Shown in pieces: positions 25,758 to 34,673 of a stretch of 64,000 bases of DNA. A program made the position numbers and the translations under genes. Position 1 is the first letter of the stretch. Each line of letters starts with the position of its first letter. Source of the DNA: MWDF01 sp964577435 (GTDB lineage: Bacteria > Bacillota > DTU025 > MWDF01); contig CAZNZD010000002.1 in the NCBI GenBank assembly GCA_964577435.1, forward strand, positions 1 to 64,000, read 5' to 3'. The notes below the pieces were generated by a model. It had not been told where the DNA came from and ran no database searches. It saw nothing but the letters and a program-made list of their open reading frames with translations.

Positions 25758-26080
25758 TGCTCAACGAGCTCGCAAGAAGGCTCAATGACACAGCCGTAAG
25801 GCACGGATGGTGGGATGAGGACAAGCCGTTTCCTGAGGTGATTGCCCTCTGCCACAGCGAGCTTTCCGAGGCCCTGGAGGAGTACAGGGCTCACAGAGGG
25901 CTGGACGAGGTGTACCTAAACGGCGGCAAGCCGGAGGGCATTCCGGTGGAGCTTGCCGACTGCATCATCAGGATCCTGGACTTCTGCGGAAGGCATGGCA
26001 TCGACATAGACAAGGCGCTGGAGGAGAAGGCGGCATACAACGAATCAAGGCCCTTCAGGCACGGCGGAAAGAGGATCTGA
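25754..26080 (+). CDS. MazG-like nucleotide pyrophosphohydrolase family protein
   Basis: A 108-residue all-alpha protein: ALCHSELSEALEEYR (the ExxE part of the metal site) near residue 35, then IPVELADCIIRILDFCGRHGIDI with the second E-x2-D pair near residue 75. This is the MazG/dUTPase-like fold that hydrolyses NTPs to NMP and pyrophosphate with magnesium. AAGGAGGGG lies inside the end of the flippase gene, and the start (25754 or 25757) overlaps its stop, so translation is coupled. Confidence 0.85.
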   Translation: MMLNELARRLNDTAVRHGWWDEDKPFPEVIALCHSELSEALEEYRAHRGLDEVYLNGGKPEGIPVELADCIIRILDFCGRHGIDIDKALEEKAAYNESRPFRHGGKRI

Positions 26081-26108
26081 TCAGCAGTATAAATAAACTA
26101 TGGGTGAG

Positions 26109-26145
26109 AAGGCGCCCGGCCAGAAGATGATGGCCGCGGCGCCTT
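26109..26145. terminator. Bidirectional terminator between convergent genes
   Basis: AAGGCGCC (26109-26116) pairs with GGCGCCTT (26138-26145) around an inner CGGCC/GGCCG stem. It lies between the MazG-like gene and the convergent MFS gene and overlaps the stop of the latter. Confidence 0.65.
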
Positions 26146-27346
26146 AAAGCTGTTTGAATCCCCTTACCCTAAGCAGGAACAGCGAGGCTGACATTATGAG
26201 AAGCCCCGTGACGGCGGGGAAATAGAACACAAGGTCGGTGTTGGCCCGCGCCACCAGGCTGAAGAGGGCAAGGCTTATGGGGGAAAGAAGCGAAGTGATG
26301 AAGTGGGTGAAGGCGGTCATCTTCCCCCTCATGTTGTCGGGGGTGTGCGACAGCAGCAGTACGCCCGCGTTTATAGTTATGATCACCATCATGAAGCCGG
26401 AGACCACGCTGATAGTGTAGAACCACCAGAGGGTTGGAATCAGTATCCATGAGATGAGCGCGAAGCCTATCCCGATTCCGGCAAGGACGATCATGGGGGA
26501 GCGCCTTTTCGGGTTCTTCATCGAAGCCATCATCACGGAACCAGTTATGCTCCCTATGCTTAGGAAGGTCATCACCAGCCCAAGCTCGGTTGCGGTCTTT
26601 CCCAGCCGGTCTTTTATGATATATGGCACTGTGACGCTCGAAAGGGGTGCAAGGGCGAAGTTCATGAGGCCGAAGACAAGCAGTATCCCGATGATCGTGG
26701 GAGTGCCGAAGGTGAAGTCGATCGCCTTCTTAAGCGCCTTCCAGCCATCCTCCTCATCGTCCAGCGGCATATAATCGCACCTGATGAACACCTCGGATAC
26801 TCCTGACAGCATGAGCGCTATCGCATTCACTAGAAAGGCTGTCGCATATCCGAAACTTGAAACAAGCAACCCTCCGATGACGGGGCCGAAGATGCCGACC
26901 ATCCCGCCGAAAGCCTGCGTCACGCTCTGAGCCTTCTGAAGGTTCTCCACCCCTACCAGCTGAGGTATGAGGGCGGAGCAGGCGGGGCTGAAGAAGGAGG
27001 ATATTATGCCGATGAGGACGCTTGACAGGACTACATGCCAGACCTGAAGCCTGCCGGTGAAGGCGAGTATAGCTATCGTGCCGATGACCGCCGCCCTGCA
27101 GAAGTCCATGCTGTAGACAATCTTCCTCCTGTCCAGCCTGTCGGCGAGGACGCCGAGGTAGGGACCCAGTATCAGGGCGGGTATCATGGCGGCCATAGTC
27201 AGAAGCCCGGTGGTTCCGGGCGAGCCCGTGACGTTATAGAGCCACCAGATGAGCGCCACCTGGTGAATGCTGTCTCCGCAAAGCGATGTGAAATACCCAA
27301 TGGCAAGCAGAGCGAAATTCCTGTTTATAAGCGGATTGAAGCGCAA
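26144..27346 (-). CDS. MFS exporter (MFS_3 type), copy 2 of a tandem pair
   Basis: Twelve-helix major facilitator protein with GVLADRLDRRKIVYSMDF in the helix 2-3 loop and FSPACSALIPQLVGVENLQKAQSV in helix 4-5, typical of enterobactin/macrolide-type exporters (MFS_3). I place the start at the TTG at 27346: AGGAG lies eight bases upstream and the product then begins RFNPLINRNFALL, aligning residue for residue with the neighbour's VNPLINRDFALL; both are then 400 residues. The gene lies 86 bases after its paralogue. The substrate is unknown. Confidence 0.85.
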   Translation of the reverse strand: MRFNPLINRNFALLAIGYFTSLCGDSIHQVALIWWLYNVTGSPGTTGLLTMAAMIPALILGPYLGVLADRLDRRKIVYSMDFCRAAVIGTIAILAFTGRLQVWHVVLSSVLIGIISSFFSPACSALIPQLVGVENLQKAQSVTQAFGGMVGIFGPVIGGLLVSSFGYATAFLVNAIALMLSGVSEVFIRCDYMPLDDEEDGWKALKKAIDFTFGTPTIIGILLVFGLMNFALAPLSSVTVPYIIKDRLGKTATELGLVMTFLSIGSITGSVMMASMKNPKRRSPMIVLAGIGIGFALISWILIPTLWWFYTISVVSGFMMVIITINAGVLLLSHTPDNMRGKMTAFTHFITSLLSPISLALFSLVARANTDLVFYFPAVTGLLIMSASLFLLRVRGFKQL

Positions 27347-27432
27347 AACATCCACTCCTCAAGAGACCGGAAGGCCGGCGTTGCCGCAAGCCCACCCGTA
27401 CCGCCCTTATTATTCCTTACTGCATAATTCTA

Positions 27433-28635
27433 TCAGAGCTCCCTGTATCCCTTTATGGCGAGCATGCCTAAAGTTATGGAAAGTATAAGAATCCCGCTGA
27501 CGACTGGATAATAGAATATGAGCCGCTCGTCGGACTTGGCCGCAAGGCTGAAAAGGGACAGGCCAATAGGCGCCATGAACTGGGTGACCGAGTTCATGAA
27601 CGCGCTTAGCTTCCCCATCATCCGGTCGGGCGTGACCTGCACGAAGATCACGCCGGCGTTGATGTTTATAAGAGATGCCGCAAAGCCGACAGCCGCATTT
27701 ATGGCATACAGCCAAATGAGATGGGGAAGGAGTACCCATGAGGCAAGGAAGCCGCCCATGACGACTGCACCGGCCGTAATCAGGCGCGAGCGCCTCCTCG
27801 GGTTCTTGATCACGCCCATCAGAAGCGAGCCTGCTATGCCCCCGACGCTTATCGCCGTCATGGATAAGCCAAGCTCCCCTGAGCCAGCCCCCAGCCTTGC
27901 CTTGATGAGGTATGGAAGCGTGAGAGAGCCGAAGTGGGAGACAGAGAAGTTCATCATCGCGAAAACGAGCAGGATCCCCATTATCGTAGGCATCCCGAGG
28001 GCGAAGCGCATCGCCTCGGCCATCTCCGCGAAATGGCCCCTCTTGGAGTCATGAGCAGCCTGCTTATACCGTATGAACATCTCGGAGAGGGCAGACAGCG
28101 CGAATGAGATCGCGTTTATCAGGAACACAGCCGAATAGCCGACGGCCGCGACAAGCGCGCCGCCCAAGGCAGGGCCGATTATCCCGACCAGGCCCATCAT
28201 GGTCTGCAGCGCGCCCTGCGCATTCTGAAGCTTGTCCATGCCGACCAGTCCTGGTATCATCGCGCTCACTGCGGGGCTGAACAATGACGAGCACGCGCTC
28301 ACTAGCACGCTTGAGGCCACAAGATGCCAGGTCTCAAGCTTGCCGGCAAACGACAGGATCGCGACTACCGCGATGACAGCGCCTCTTGCATAGTCCATCA
28401 TGTAGACTATCTTGCGCCTGTCCCACCTGTCGGCCAGCACCCCCATATAGGGCGAAAGGAGGATGGAGGGGATCATGGATGCAAGGGACAGGAGGCCCGT
28501 GGTAGATGGCGAACCCGTCACGTTGTATATCCACCATATGAGCGCCACCCTATGGATGCCGTCTCCGATGGCTGAGACGAACTGCCCTATCGAAAGGAGG
28601 GCGAAATCCCTATTGATTAGGGGGTTGACCGCCAT
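27433..28635 (-). CDS. MFS exporter (MFS_3 type), copy 1 of a tandem pair
   Basis: A 400-residue, twelve-helix exporter with GVLADRWDRRKIVYMMDYARG and FSPAVSAMIPGLVGMDKLQNAQG motifs. It is clearly homologous to the next gene on the same strand, sharing NPLINR-FALL, VALIWW-YNVTGSP-TTGLL and the whole layout, so the pair arose by duplication. GGAGG precedes the ATG. The two copies could form a heterodimer or have diverged in substrate; nothing in the sequence decides this. The PHP gene ends 22 bases beyond its start. Confidence 0.87.
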   Translation of the reverse strand: MAVNPLINRDFALLSIGQFVSAIGDGIHRVALIWWIYNVTGSPSTTGLLSLASMIPSILLSPYMGVLADRWDRRKIVYMMDYARGAVIAVVAILSFAGKLETWHLVASSVLVSACSSLFSPAVSAMIPGLVGMDKLQNAQGALQTMMGLVGIIGPALGGALVAAVGYSAVFLINAISFALSALSEMFIRYKQAAHDSKRGHFAEMAEAMRFALGMPTIMGILLVFAMMNFSVSHFGSLTLPYLIKARLGAGSGELGLSMTAISVGGIAGSLLMGVIKNPRRRSRLITAGAVVMGGFLASWVLLPHLIWLYAINAAVGFAASLININAGVIFVQVTPDRMMGKLSAFMNSVTQFMAPIGLSLFSLAAKSDERLIFYYPVVSGILILSITLGMLAIKGYREL

Positions 28636-28657
28636 GGCTATCCTCCTTCGCGGGTTT

Positions 28658-29458
28658 TTACAGCCTTATCAGGCTTCGCTTCCTTCCGGCAAACGTCGCC
28701 GCCCAGGCGAAACCCGCCGACTTCGCGTATTCGGTCAGGTCGCCGAAACCATAGCCCACATGCTCCGGGAAATGCGCATCCGAAGCGAGGCTGATATGGC
28801 ATCCGGCATCGAAGGCGGCTTTAAGAAGCCCTCTGCTCGGATAGTATTCGCCTACAGGCTTCCTCAACCCTGCCGAGGAGACCTCAAGGCACGTGTCCGA
28901 TGCCGAAGCTGCCTCTGCAAGAGCCCTATGCCATCCCTGAAGCTCATCATCGAAGCCCGGGCCCGGCCTAATGCCGAACACCTTGATGACGTCAGGGTGG
29001 CCGAAGATGTCGAACATCCCTGTGGATACTGCCTTTATCGCGGTTTTGAAGTACGACCTCCAGACGTCCTCGACGGACATGCCCTCCCACGCCTCGGACT
29101 TCCAGTCGAACACCCACCCCTCGAGCCAGTGCACGGAACCTATGCAGTAGTCGAACGGGTTTGAATCAAGGTATGCCCGAAGCTCTTTCTCAGTCTCGGG
29201 TATGTAGTCGGCCTCGACGCCGGCCTTTGCGCCGGACGCCTTCACCGCTTCGATGTATTTACCGGTCGGCCAGCCTAGAAGGGGGATTCCCTCCGGCATC
29301 GGCCTTCCTAGAAGCGCCGGCCCCATGTCAAGGTTGTGCAGATGCTCGGATATTCCGTAGTCGCTAAGGCCGGCCCGCCTTGCCGCCTCGGCGTAAAGCC
29401 CAAGGTAGGAGGGCTCAGGCGAACCGTTCTCTATGTGCATATGGTAGTCCGCAGCCAA
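28658..29458 (-). CDS. PHP domain phosphoesterase (HisJ-like)
   Basis: The 266-residue protein has the PHP metal-binding motifs in order: DYHMHIE near the N-terminus, SEHLH near residue 38, GSVHW near 107, IFGHPD near 155 and SDAHFP near 228. This matches histidinol-phosphatase-type PHP proteins, which hydrolyse phosphate monoesters at a tri-metal site. No other histidine genes are present, so the substrate is open. The start is a TTG at 29458 with GGGGG upstream; the only near ATG lies inside the first metal motif. It is the first gene of the minus-strand run with the two MFS genes. Confidence 0.82.
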   Translation of the reverse strand: MAADYHMHIENGSPEPSYLGLYAEAARRAGLSDYGISEHLHNLDMGPALLGRPMPEGIPLLGWPTGKYIEAVKASGAKAGVEADYIPETEKELRAYLDSNPFDYCIGSVHWLEGWVFDWKSEAWEGMSVEDVWRSYFKTAIKAVSTGMFDIFGHPDVIKVFGIRPGPGFDDELQGWHRALAEAASASDTCLEVSSAGLRKPVGEYYPSRGLLKAAFDAGCHISLASDAHFPEHVGYGFGDLTEYAKSAGFAWAATFAGRKRSLIRL

Positions 29459-29509
29459 AACAATGCCCCCGATCGGAGTAGAATCGCCGCCAGGCTTCGT
29501 TTCTTATAT

Positions 29510-29527
29510 TATGATTAAGATATCATA
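29510..29527. promoter_or_regulatory. AT-rich inverted repeat between divergent genes
   Basis: TATGAT-N6-ATCATA lies in the 226-base divergent region between the PHP gene and the YibE/F gene. It could be an operator or part of a promoter. The rest of this region shows no gene and no riboswitch that I recognise. Confidence 0.25.
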
Positions 29528-29684
29528 GCTTGAGGGGCTATGCCTCCCCGGCTCCATGCATTTTCCGAGAGATAGTTTACAGGGCATCTTCCTTGGAAGC
29601 TCGCCAGGCGAGTTTGCCCATAAACCTGTTCAGAGGAATTGGGATGGTCAATCATTAGCAAGTGTGATTGCAGGAAGGAAGGCA

Positions 29685-30866
29685 ATGCATAGAGTGACAA
29701 AGGCGAAAGAGGCGACAAGGAAAGTGGCCTTCCTGCTGTTTATGGCCGTAATAGCTACAGTATTCACATTCGCTGGCAACCGCATGGTATCGGTAAGGGA
29801 AGAGCGCGCCTCGGACATAGACTTCGTGTCAGCAAGGGTGCTGTCCGTCGAGAAGGTAACAGACAATTCCCCGCTCGATGTATTCAGCCCTACTCCGGAC
29901 GCAAGCAAGAGGGTCTATTTCACGGCCAGGTTCAGTGCGGGGGACATGTTGGGGACGCAGTTTAACGGGACCCAGGACATAGACTATGTGCTAGCCAACC
30001 CTCCTAGGCAGGTTAAACCGGGGGATAAGATCGTCGTGACCTTCTTCATGGGCGCAGACAGCGAGGAATACGGCTGGATTTACGTTGAGCACGACAGGAG
30101 CCTGGCCCTCATTGCGCTTGTCGGGCTTTTCTTCCTTCTCATCATTGCGATCGGAAGGATGAAAGGGGCTGCGACCATACTTGCGCTTGCTTCCTCCGCC
30201 GCCGCGATATTCCTGGTCTACCTGCCTGCGATACTAAACGGCAGGAACATATATGCCGCTACTGTCTCGATCTCGGCGTATGTGATATTCATCAGCCTGG
30301 TTACGATAAACGGGTTCAACAGAAAAACTTTGTGCGCAATTCTGGGAAACGCGGGCGGTGTCGCAGTGGCGGCGCTTCTTGCCCTTGCGATTAACAAGGC
30401 CCTCGGCATAACCGGCTTCGTCAACGAGGACTTCACCATGCTCATCTACTTGGACAGGGCGACTCCCCTGGACCTCAGGGCGCTCGTCTGGGCCGGCATA
30501 GTCATAGGCTCGCTGGGTGCGGTGATGGACGTGGCCATGACCATAGCATCCTCTATGAACGAACTTTCCGAGCACATGGCGGAGAAGAGCTTCAGGCGGC
30601 TTCTGGCATCCGGCATGAACATCGGACGGGACGCGATAGGCACGATGACAAATACACTGATACTTGCCTACATCGGCAGCGCCCTGGCCATGGTTCTGCT
30701 TCTTGCCGAATATAATAAGAACCTGCTGTTCCTGTTCAATATGGAGATGATAACAGTTGAGGTGGTGCAGGCTGTCGTAGGCACCATGGGCATACTATTC
30801 GCAGTGCCGTCCACCGCCGTTTTTGCAGCTTACATCTACAACAGGAGAAAGCAGGAAGGACCGTAG
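29685..30866 (+). CDS. YibE/F family membrane protein
   Basis: After one N-terminal helix there is an extracytoplasmic beta-rich segment of about 115 residues, then seven or eight helices. The sequences LVGLFFLLIIAIGRMKGAATILAL, DLRALVWAGIVIGSLGAVMDVAM and FRRLLASGMNIGRDAIGTMTNTLILAYIGSAL are characteristic of YibE/F proteins, which occur mainly in Gram-positive bacteria and have no firmly assigned function. I chose the ATG at 29685 because AGGAAGGAAGG precedes it; the open frame to 29556 is not needed. It is followed by two secreted-protein genes on the same strand. Confidence 0.88.
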   Translation: MHRVTKAKEATRKVAFLLFMAVIATVFTFAGNRMVSVREERASDIDFVSARVLSVEKVTDNSPLDVFSPTPDASKRVYFTARFSAGDMLGTQFNGTQDIDYVLANPPRQVKPGDKIVVTFFMGADSEEYGWIYVEHDRSLALIALVGLFFLLIIAIGRMKGAATILALASSAAAIFLVYLPAILNGRNIYAATVSISAYVIFISLVTINGFNRKTLCAILGNAGGVAVAALLALAINKALGITGFVNEDFTMLIYLDRATPLDLRALVWAGIVIGSLGAVMDVAMTIASSMNELSEHMAEKSFRRLLASGMNIGRDAIGTMTNTLILAYIGSALAMVLLLAEYNKNLLFLFNMEMITVEVVQAVVGTMGILFAVPSTAVFAAYIYNRRKQEGP

Positions 30867-30939
30867 TGCGCCCTTGCTAAGGATTAATGACAAACTGGGC
30901 GGCTTCAGGATGACGCCCGGACCTAAGGGGGAGACATAG

Positions 30940-32055
30940 ATGAGACGCATTTCAGCGATACTGGTAGCCGTGCTGCTTGCTGTCGCCGTGCCTGCACTTC
31001 ATGCATCGGCAGAACCGGCGGCAAAGCCCGACAGCCTCAGCCGTTCCCTTCTCGGGTTCTTCACCGAGATGGAGCAGATGAGCGCGCCTGGCTGGCTTGT
31101 ACCCGGCCTGAGGGTAGTGTACAAGGTAAGAAACGAGGACTACGCCGACCCCGAGAACAGCAGCGAAGGCTACCTGATATATGATGTGGTCGACGTCAAG
31201 GGAAGCTACATCGCAAGCACGATGGGCACATCGCACGATACGGACGGTAAACCTACGGGGCTGATGTTCGGAAGCGTGCTGATGGACGTTCCGACCGTAG
31301 GCAGGTTCTGGATAACGCCGGAGCTCTTCGACGAGACAAAGGTGGCGAAGGACAAGTACGCCCTTTTCTACAACACCAAGATAAAGGTCCAGGGGCAGGA
31401 GTACGACGCCATGTTCATAGCCTTCGAATCGCAGACGGCAAGCAGGACGGCGGCCTATGACAAGGAGTCCGGGCTGTTGCTTGCCATAGAGATGAGCGTG
31501 ACCGATTCGGAGGGCAAGCCCAAGGAGGGGTCTACCATAGAGTTCCTGGGAACTAGGCTTTCGTTCCCCGCATGGTACGAGGAAAACCTTACAGGGTTGT
31601 CGACCGGCACCACTCTCAGCTACAAGGCCGTTTACAAGATGAGCGGCAGCACAGAGGAGCAGGGCATGGTCCTTAAGGTCATCGAGAACAACGGGACATG
31701 GGCGCTCATTGAAAGGACGAGCCTCAGCTCCAAAGGAGAGCTTTCGTCATTCCAGCTGCTGTCATCCTCGGCAAGCGGGGATGTGTATGTGCTGTGGCTT
31801 CCAGTTAAGCTGCTGGGCGAGATGAAAGAGGGAGATACTGCATTCGAGGAGGATTTGACGGGTTCCTCGGTGAAAGTAATGGGCATAGCTGAAGACCCTG
31901 ATTTCGGCGCCGTCAGGAAGCTCCTTTTCATCGACAACGCCGTGCACACTGAGTGCGCGTTCAGCTTGAAGACGGGCTATATGGTGAGGATGCATCAGCT
32001 GCCGATAGCGAAGGGGATTCCGGAAGTGGAGTTCACCCTCTCTTCGGTCAAGTAA
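30940..32055 (+). CDS. Secreted protein of unknown function, paralogue A
   Basis: A 371-residue protein with a Sec signal peptide cut near ALHASA (about residue 24). The mature part has two similar beta-rich halves: each holds a Y-x-V-Y-like strand (LRVVYKVRNEDY; LSYKAVYKMSGS), an insertion, then a segment ending in LL-x-I/LPV. The product of the next gene has the same layout (for example GRFWITPELFDE versus GEFWISLEPFAD, and MHQLPIAKG versus YHQLPNDTQ). I do not recognise the family. GGGGGAG precedes the ATG. Confidence 0.7.
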   Translation: MRRISAILVAVLLAVAVPALHASAEPAAKPDSLSRSLLGFFTEMEQMSAPGWLVPGLRVVYKVRNEDYADPENSSEGYLIYDVVDVKGSYIASTMGTSHDTDGKPTGLMFGSVLMDVPTVGRFWITPELFDETKVAKDKYALFYNTKIKVQGQEYDAMFIAFESQTASRTAAYDKESGLLLAIEMSVTDSEGKPKEGSTIEFLGTRLSFPAWYEENLTGLSTGTTLSYKAVYKMSGSTEEQGMVLKVIENNGTWALIERTSLSSKGELSSFQLLSSSASGDVYVLWLPVKLLGEMKEGDTAFEEDLTGSSVKVMGIAEDPDFGAVRKLLFIDNAVHTECAFSLKTGYMVRMHQLPIAKGIPEVEFTLSSVK

Positions 32056-32098
32056 GGATTTCCATGCCTGCCAAGGCAGGCGGATTTGGGGGTATCTC

Positions 32099-33232
32099 AT
32101 GAGGAACAGAGCAATTGTAGCGATACTGATAACAGCTGCGGTGATGATGTCATCCGCCTTCTCGGCGGCGGCCGCGCCGCCGCCCGAACCGATCCCGGGA
32201 ACGCATACGGCGCTTGTGCTCGAGCAGCTGCCCGAACTGGCGGGCTACTCAATCGAACCGTGGATAATGACGGGTTACAGGCTCCTGTATAACGTCTATG
32301 TATACGACAAGGAAGACAATGTTACCAATGAGCAGCTCATTGTGATGGATACGATCGGCATAGGGGAAAGCTACCTTCTTACCCAGGTATACTCCGCGGA
32401 GCTCGATGAAGAGGGCAACATGGCCTCGTTCGAGCATACCGGATACAGAATCGACCATGCAGGGATAGGGGAGTTCTGGATCAGCCTGGAGCCCTTCGCC
32501 GACGAGAACTCCTCAGTAGTGAAATCCGGGCTGTTCACCCTCGAGAAGTATGATTGGAAGGGCGAGCCCGAGGACGCCTGGTATACATACCTGACCGACG
32601 AGGAGGGTAACACGGATTACGAGTACTACTACAGCAGCCTTGACGGGCTTCTTCTGAGCCTCGACGTGTATGAATACGACGAAGAGGACAACTACGCGGG
32701 CGGAGTCGCCTACAAGTTTGACGCATATTACTCATACGAGGCTCCATGGCTGGACTTCGGGCTCATGGAGATGCCCGAGGGGCTGGTTATGGACTACGAC
32801 TTGCTGGTGAAGTTCCCGGACAGAGAAGAAGCGAAGGGCGTCATGACCTTCACCGTCGAGGAGAACCACTACTCCTGGGCATACGTGACGCAGGAGCTCG
32901 TCTCCGAGGACCTCGGAAACAGCACGGGCGCCAAGGTGATGTCTGAGATGTGCACGGACGGGCTTTTACTCTGGCTTCCCAGGGGCGTGATAAGAGAAGG
33001 CGACGAGGGCTCATCATACTTCGATGAGGCTGTGACAGGCTCCTACGTCTATGTAGGGGGGCTTTCCGAGGTAGAGGGGCTTGGGACTGCCAGGATGCTG
33101 TCCTTCGTCAATGGGTACTTCCAGGCAGATTCATACTTCAGCCAGGAGACTGGAGCACTGCTTAGGTATCATCAGCTCCCCAATGATACGCAGGACTTCG
33201 AGCTCATACTCACCCTCAAGGGCATAATGTAG
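32099..33232 (+). CDS. Secreted protein of unknown function, paralogue B
   Basis: A 377-residue protein with a signal peptide ending near AFSAAAA, followed by a highly acidic, tyrosine-rich mature region (YDKEDN, YEYYYSS, VYEYDEEDN). It aligns along its length with the preceding gene product (GEFWIS, LLLSLDVYEYDEE, LLLWLPRGVI, the YHQLP ending), showing tandem duplication followed by divergence. The Asp/Glu/Tyr-rich loops could bind calcium, but this is speculative. GGGGGTATC precedes the ATG, and a 13-bp terminator follows. Confidence 0.7.
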   Translation: MRNRAIVAILITAAVMMSSAFSAAAAPPPEPIPGTHTALVLEQLPELAGYSIEPWIMTGYRLLYNVYVYDKEDNVTNEQLIVMDTIGIGESYLLTQVYSAELDEEGNMASFEHTGYRIDHAGIGEFWISLEPFADENSSVVKSGLFTLEKYDWKGEPEDAWYTYLTDEEGNTDYEYYYSSLDGLLLSLDVYEYDEEDNYAGGVAYKFDAYYSYEAPWLDFGLMEMPEGLVMDYDLLVKFPDREEAKGVMTFTVEENHYSWAYVTQELVSEDLGNSTGAKVMSEMCTDGLLLWLPRGVIREGDEGSSYFDEAVTGSYVYVGGLSEVEGLGTARMLSFVNGYFQADSYFSQETGALLRYHQLPNDTQDFELILTLKGIM

Positions 33233-33252
33233 CATAACTGCCGGAAACGATT

Positions 33253-33285
33253 GAGAGGGCAGGCCGGTTGAAGGCCTGCCCTCTC
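33253..33285. terminator. Strong terminator hairpin between convergent genes
   Basis: A perfect 13-bp stem GAGAGGGCAGGCC/GGCCTGCCCTCTC with a seven-base loop. The T-tract is poor on both sides, but the stem is very stable and lies between the 3' ends of convergent genes. Confidence 0.75.
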
Positions 33286-33299
33286 TCATGCAGCTTCTC

Positions 33300-33518
33300 T
33301 CATCTTGCCAGCAGCTCATCGACCTTCGCCTTGACGCGAAGCTCGGCCTGTCTGGCAGCTGTGCGGTCCTTTCTCAGCTCGAAGCCGATCACAGAGCCGG
33401 GGCCCGCGTTAGGAGGCAGGGAAGACTGCGGCCATTTAACCGAGAGCGTAGGGTCTTCCATGCTCACGAGGCTTGCCATCCCCTCATCTATCGAGTCCAC
33501 CATGAACCTTAGCTTCAT
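33300..33518 (-). CDS. DUF3006 family protein
   Basis: A 72-residue protein opening MKLRFMVDSIDEGMASLVSME and continuing to a LPPNAGPGSVIGFEL strand, the short SH3-like pattern of DUF3006. Such proteins are small, without known function, and common in Bacillota next to secreted metallo-beta-lactamase proteins, as here (16 bases after that gene). The C-terminal third is a charged helix. The first gene of this cassette encodes a related domain on a membrane anchor. Confidence 0.7.
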   Translation of the reverse strand: MKLRFMVDSIDEGMASLVSMEDPTLSVKWPQSSLPPNAGPGSVIGFELRKDRTAARQAELRVKAKVDELLAR

Positions 33519-33533
33519 TGCCTCTTCTCCCCC

Positions 33534-34646
33534 TCAAGGATTGCATATCTTGCAGGGACGCTTGCCTTTGCTTACGGCATCCTCCCTGCTGGCGTACGTG
33601 ACAAGGTTCGCTTTAGCTATGGAAGCCACCGCTTCGCAGTCCGAGATGTGGAAGACGGAGGAGCTCAGGCTTCCTACGTAAGTGGGCTTGGCCGCTGCAG
33701 GCTTGGCTATGGATACCGGCAATGAAGCTGCCTGCCTGCCTGCCTTCTGGCCATTCTCGGCCGAAGCCCACCAGCTTCTGCCGTCGCTGCTCACAGTGAT
33801 GCTTCCGTTCAGGTCGGTCCTCATGACCTGCACACCTGCGTCCGAGAGCCTTTTAAGCGTATCCTGCTGCGGATAGCCATAGTCGTTCCCTTTGCCGGCG
33901 AAGATGACACCCAGCTCAGCGGATGCGGCCCTTAAGAAGTCGGACGAGCTTGAGTGCCGGCTTCCATGATGCCCCACCTTAAGAAGCTCCACCGGTGTAA
34001 TCTTACCGGACCTCAGCAGGGCAGATTCGGTATCTACGCCGCAGTCCGCCATGAACAGCGCGTCGAAGTCCCCGTACTTAAGGTAGAAGGCTGCCGATGC
34101 GTTGTTCAGGTCCTGCGGGATGTCCTTGCCCGGCCATATGAAGATGATGCTGACATTGGCCCCTAGCTTGAAGGAAGATCCTTCCCGAATAAGCATGAAT
34201 TTGGCTTTCGAAGCCTTAACGGCATCAAGGTAGTACTCGTAAGATGACGTAGGGTGCACCCTGCCTATGTCGTAAGCGGTTCCTACATCATAACGGCGGT
34301 AGACCTCAGAGAGGCCTCCTACATGGTCAGAGTGAGGATGTGTGGCGATTACACAGTCGAGCCGGAGAAGCCCTGATGCGTCTATTGCCTCGATGACAGC
34401 CGATACGTTCCTGTACTCGCCCGCGTCGATTAGCATGTACTTCCCGTCCGGCGACTTGATGAGGGTGGAGTCGCCCTGACCGACGTCGATGAAGGTTATC
34501 TCAAGAAGCCCGTTCTCTCCCGATGCCATCAGTGTGCCGAATGACACAGCAGCCAGAATCAGTATGCAAACCGCACACGCAGCTATCCTTCCGGACCGGT
34601 TCCTTCTTGCATAAGGCTTGCTAGTCAAGCGGCAACACCCTTTCAT
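33534..34646 (-). CDS. ComEC/Rec2-like metallo-beta-lactamase protein with Ada-type zinc domain
   Basis: The N-terminus has one membrane helix (residues about 20-42), so the domain lies outside the cell. The MBL fold follows: IDVGQGDSTLIKSPDGKYMLIDAG, the metal motif THPHSDHVGG near residue 102, and ELLKVGHHGSRHS near 225, as in the ComEC C-terminal nuclease-like domain. The last 50 residues (VFHISDCEAV, then RPCKICNP) are the Ada metal-binding-like module. I infer an extracellular phosphodiesterase or nuclease. The ATG lacks a ribosome site; a TTG at 34628 with AGGGTG upstream may be the true start. DUF3006 genes flank it on both sides. Confidence 0.85.
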   Translation of the reverse strand: MKGCCRLTSKPYARRNRSGRIAACAVCILILAAVSFGTLMASGENGLLEITFIDVGQGDSTLIKSPDGKYMLIDAGEYRNVSAVIEAIDASGLLRLDCVIATHPHSDHVGGLSEVYRRYDVGTAYDIGRVHPTSSYEYYLDAVKASKAKFMLIREGSSFKLGANVSIIFIWPGKDIPQDLNNASAAFYLKYGDFDALFMADCGVDTESALLRSGKITPVELLKVGHHGSRHSSSSDFLRAASAELGVIFAGKGNDYGYPQQDTLKRLSDAGVQVMRTDLNGSITVSSDGRSWWASAENGQKAGRQAASLPVSIAKPAAAKPTYVGSLSSSVFHISDCEAVASIAKANLVTYASREDAVSKGKRPCKICNP

Positions 34647-34673
34647 GCCATCATTATACCAGTGGACAGGGCC

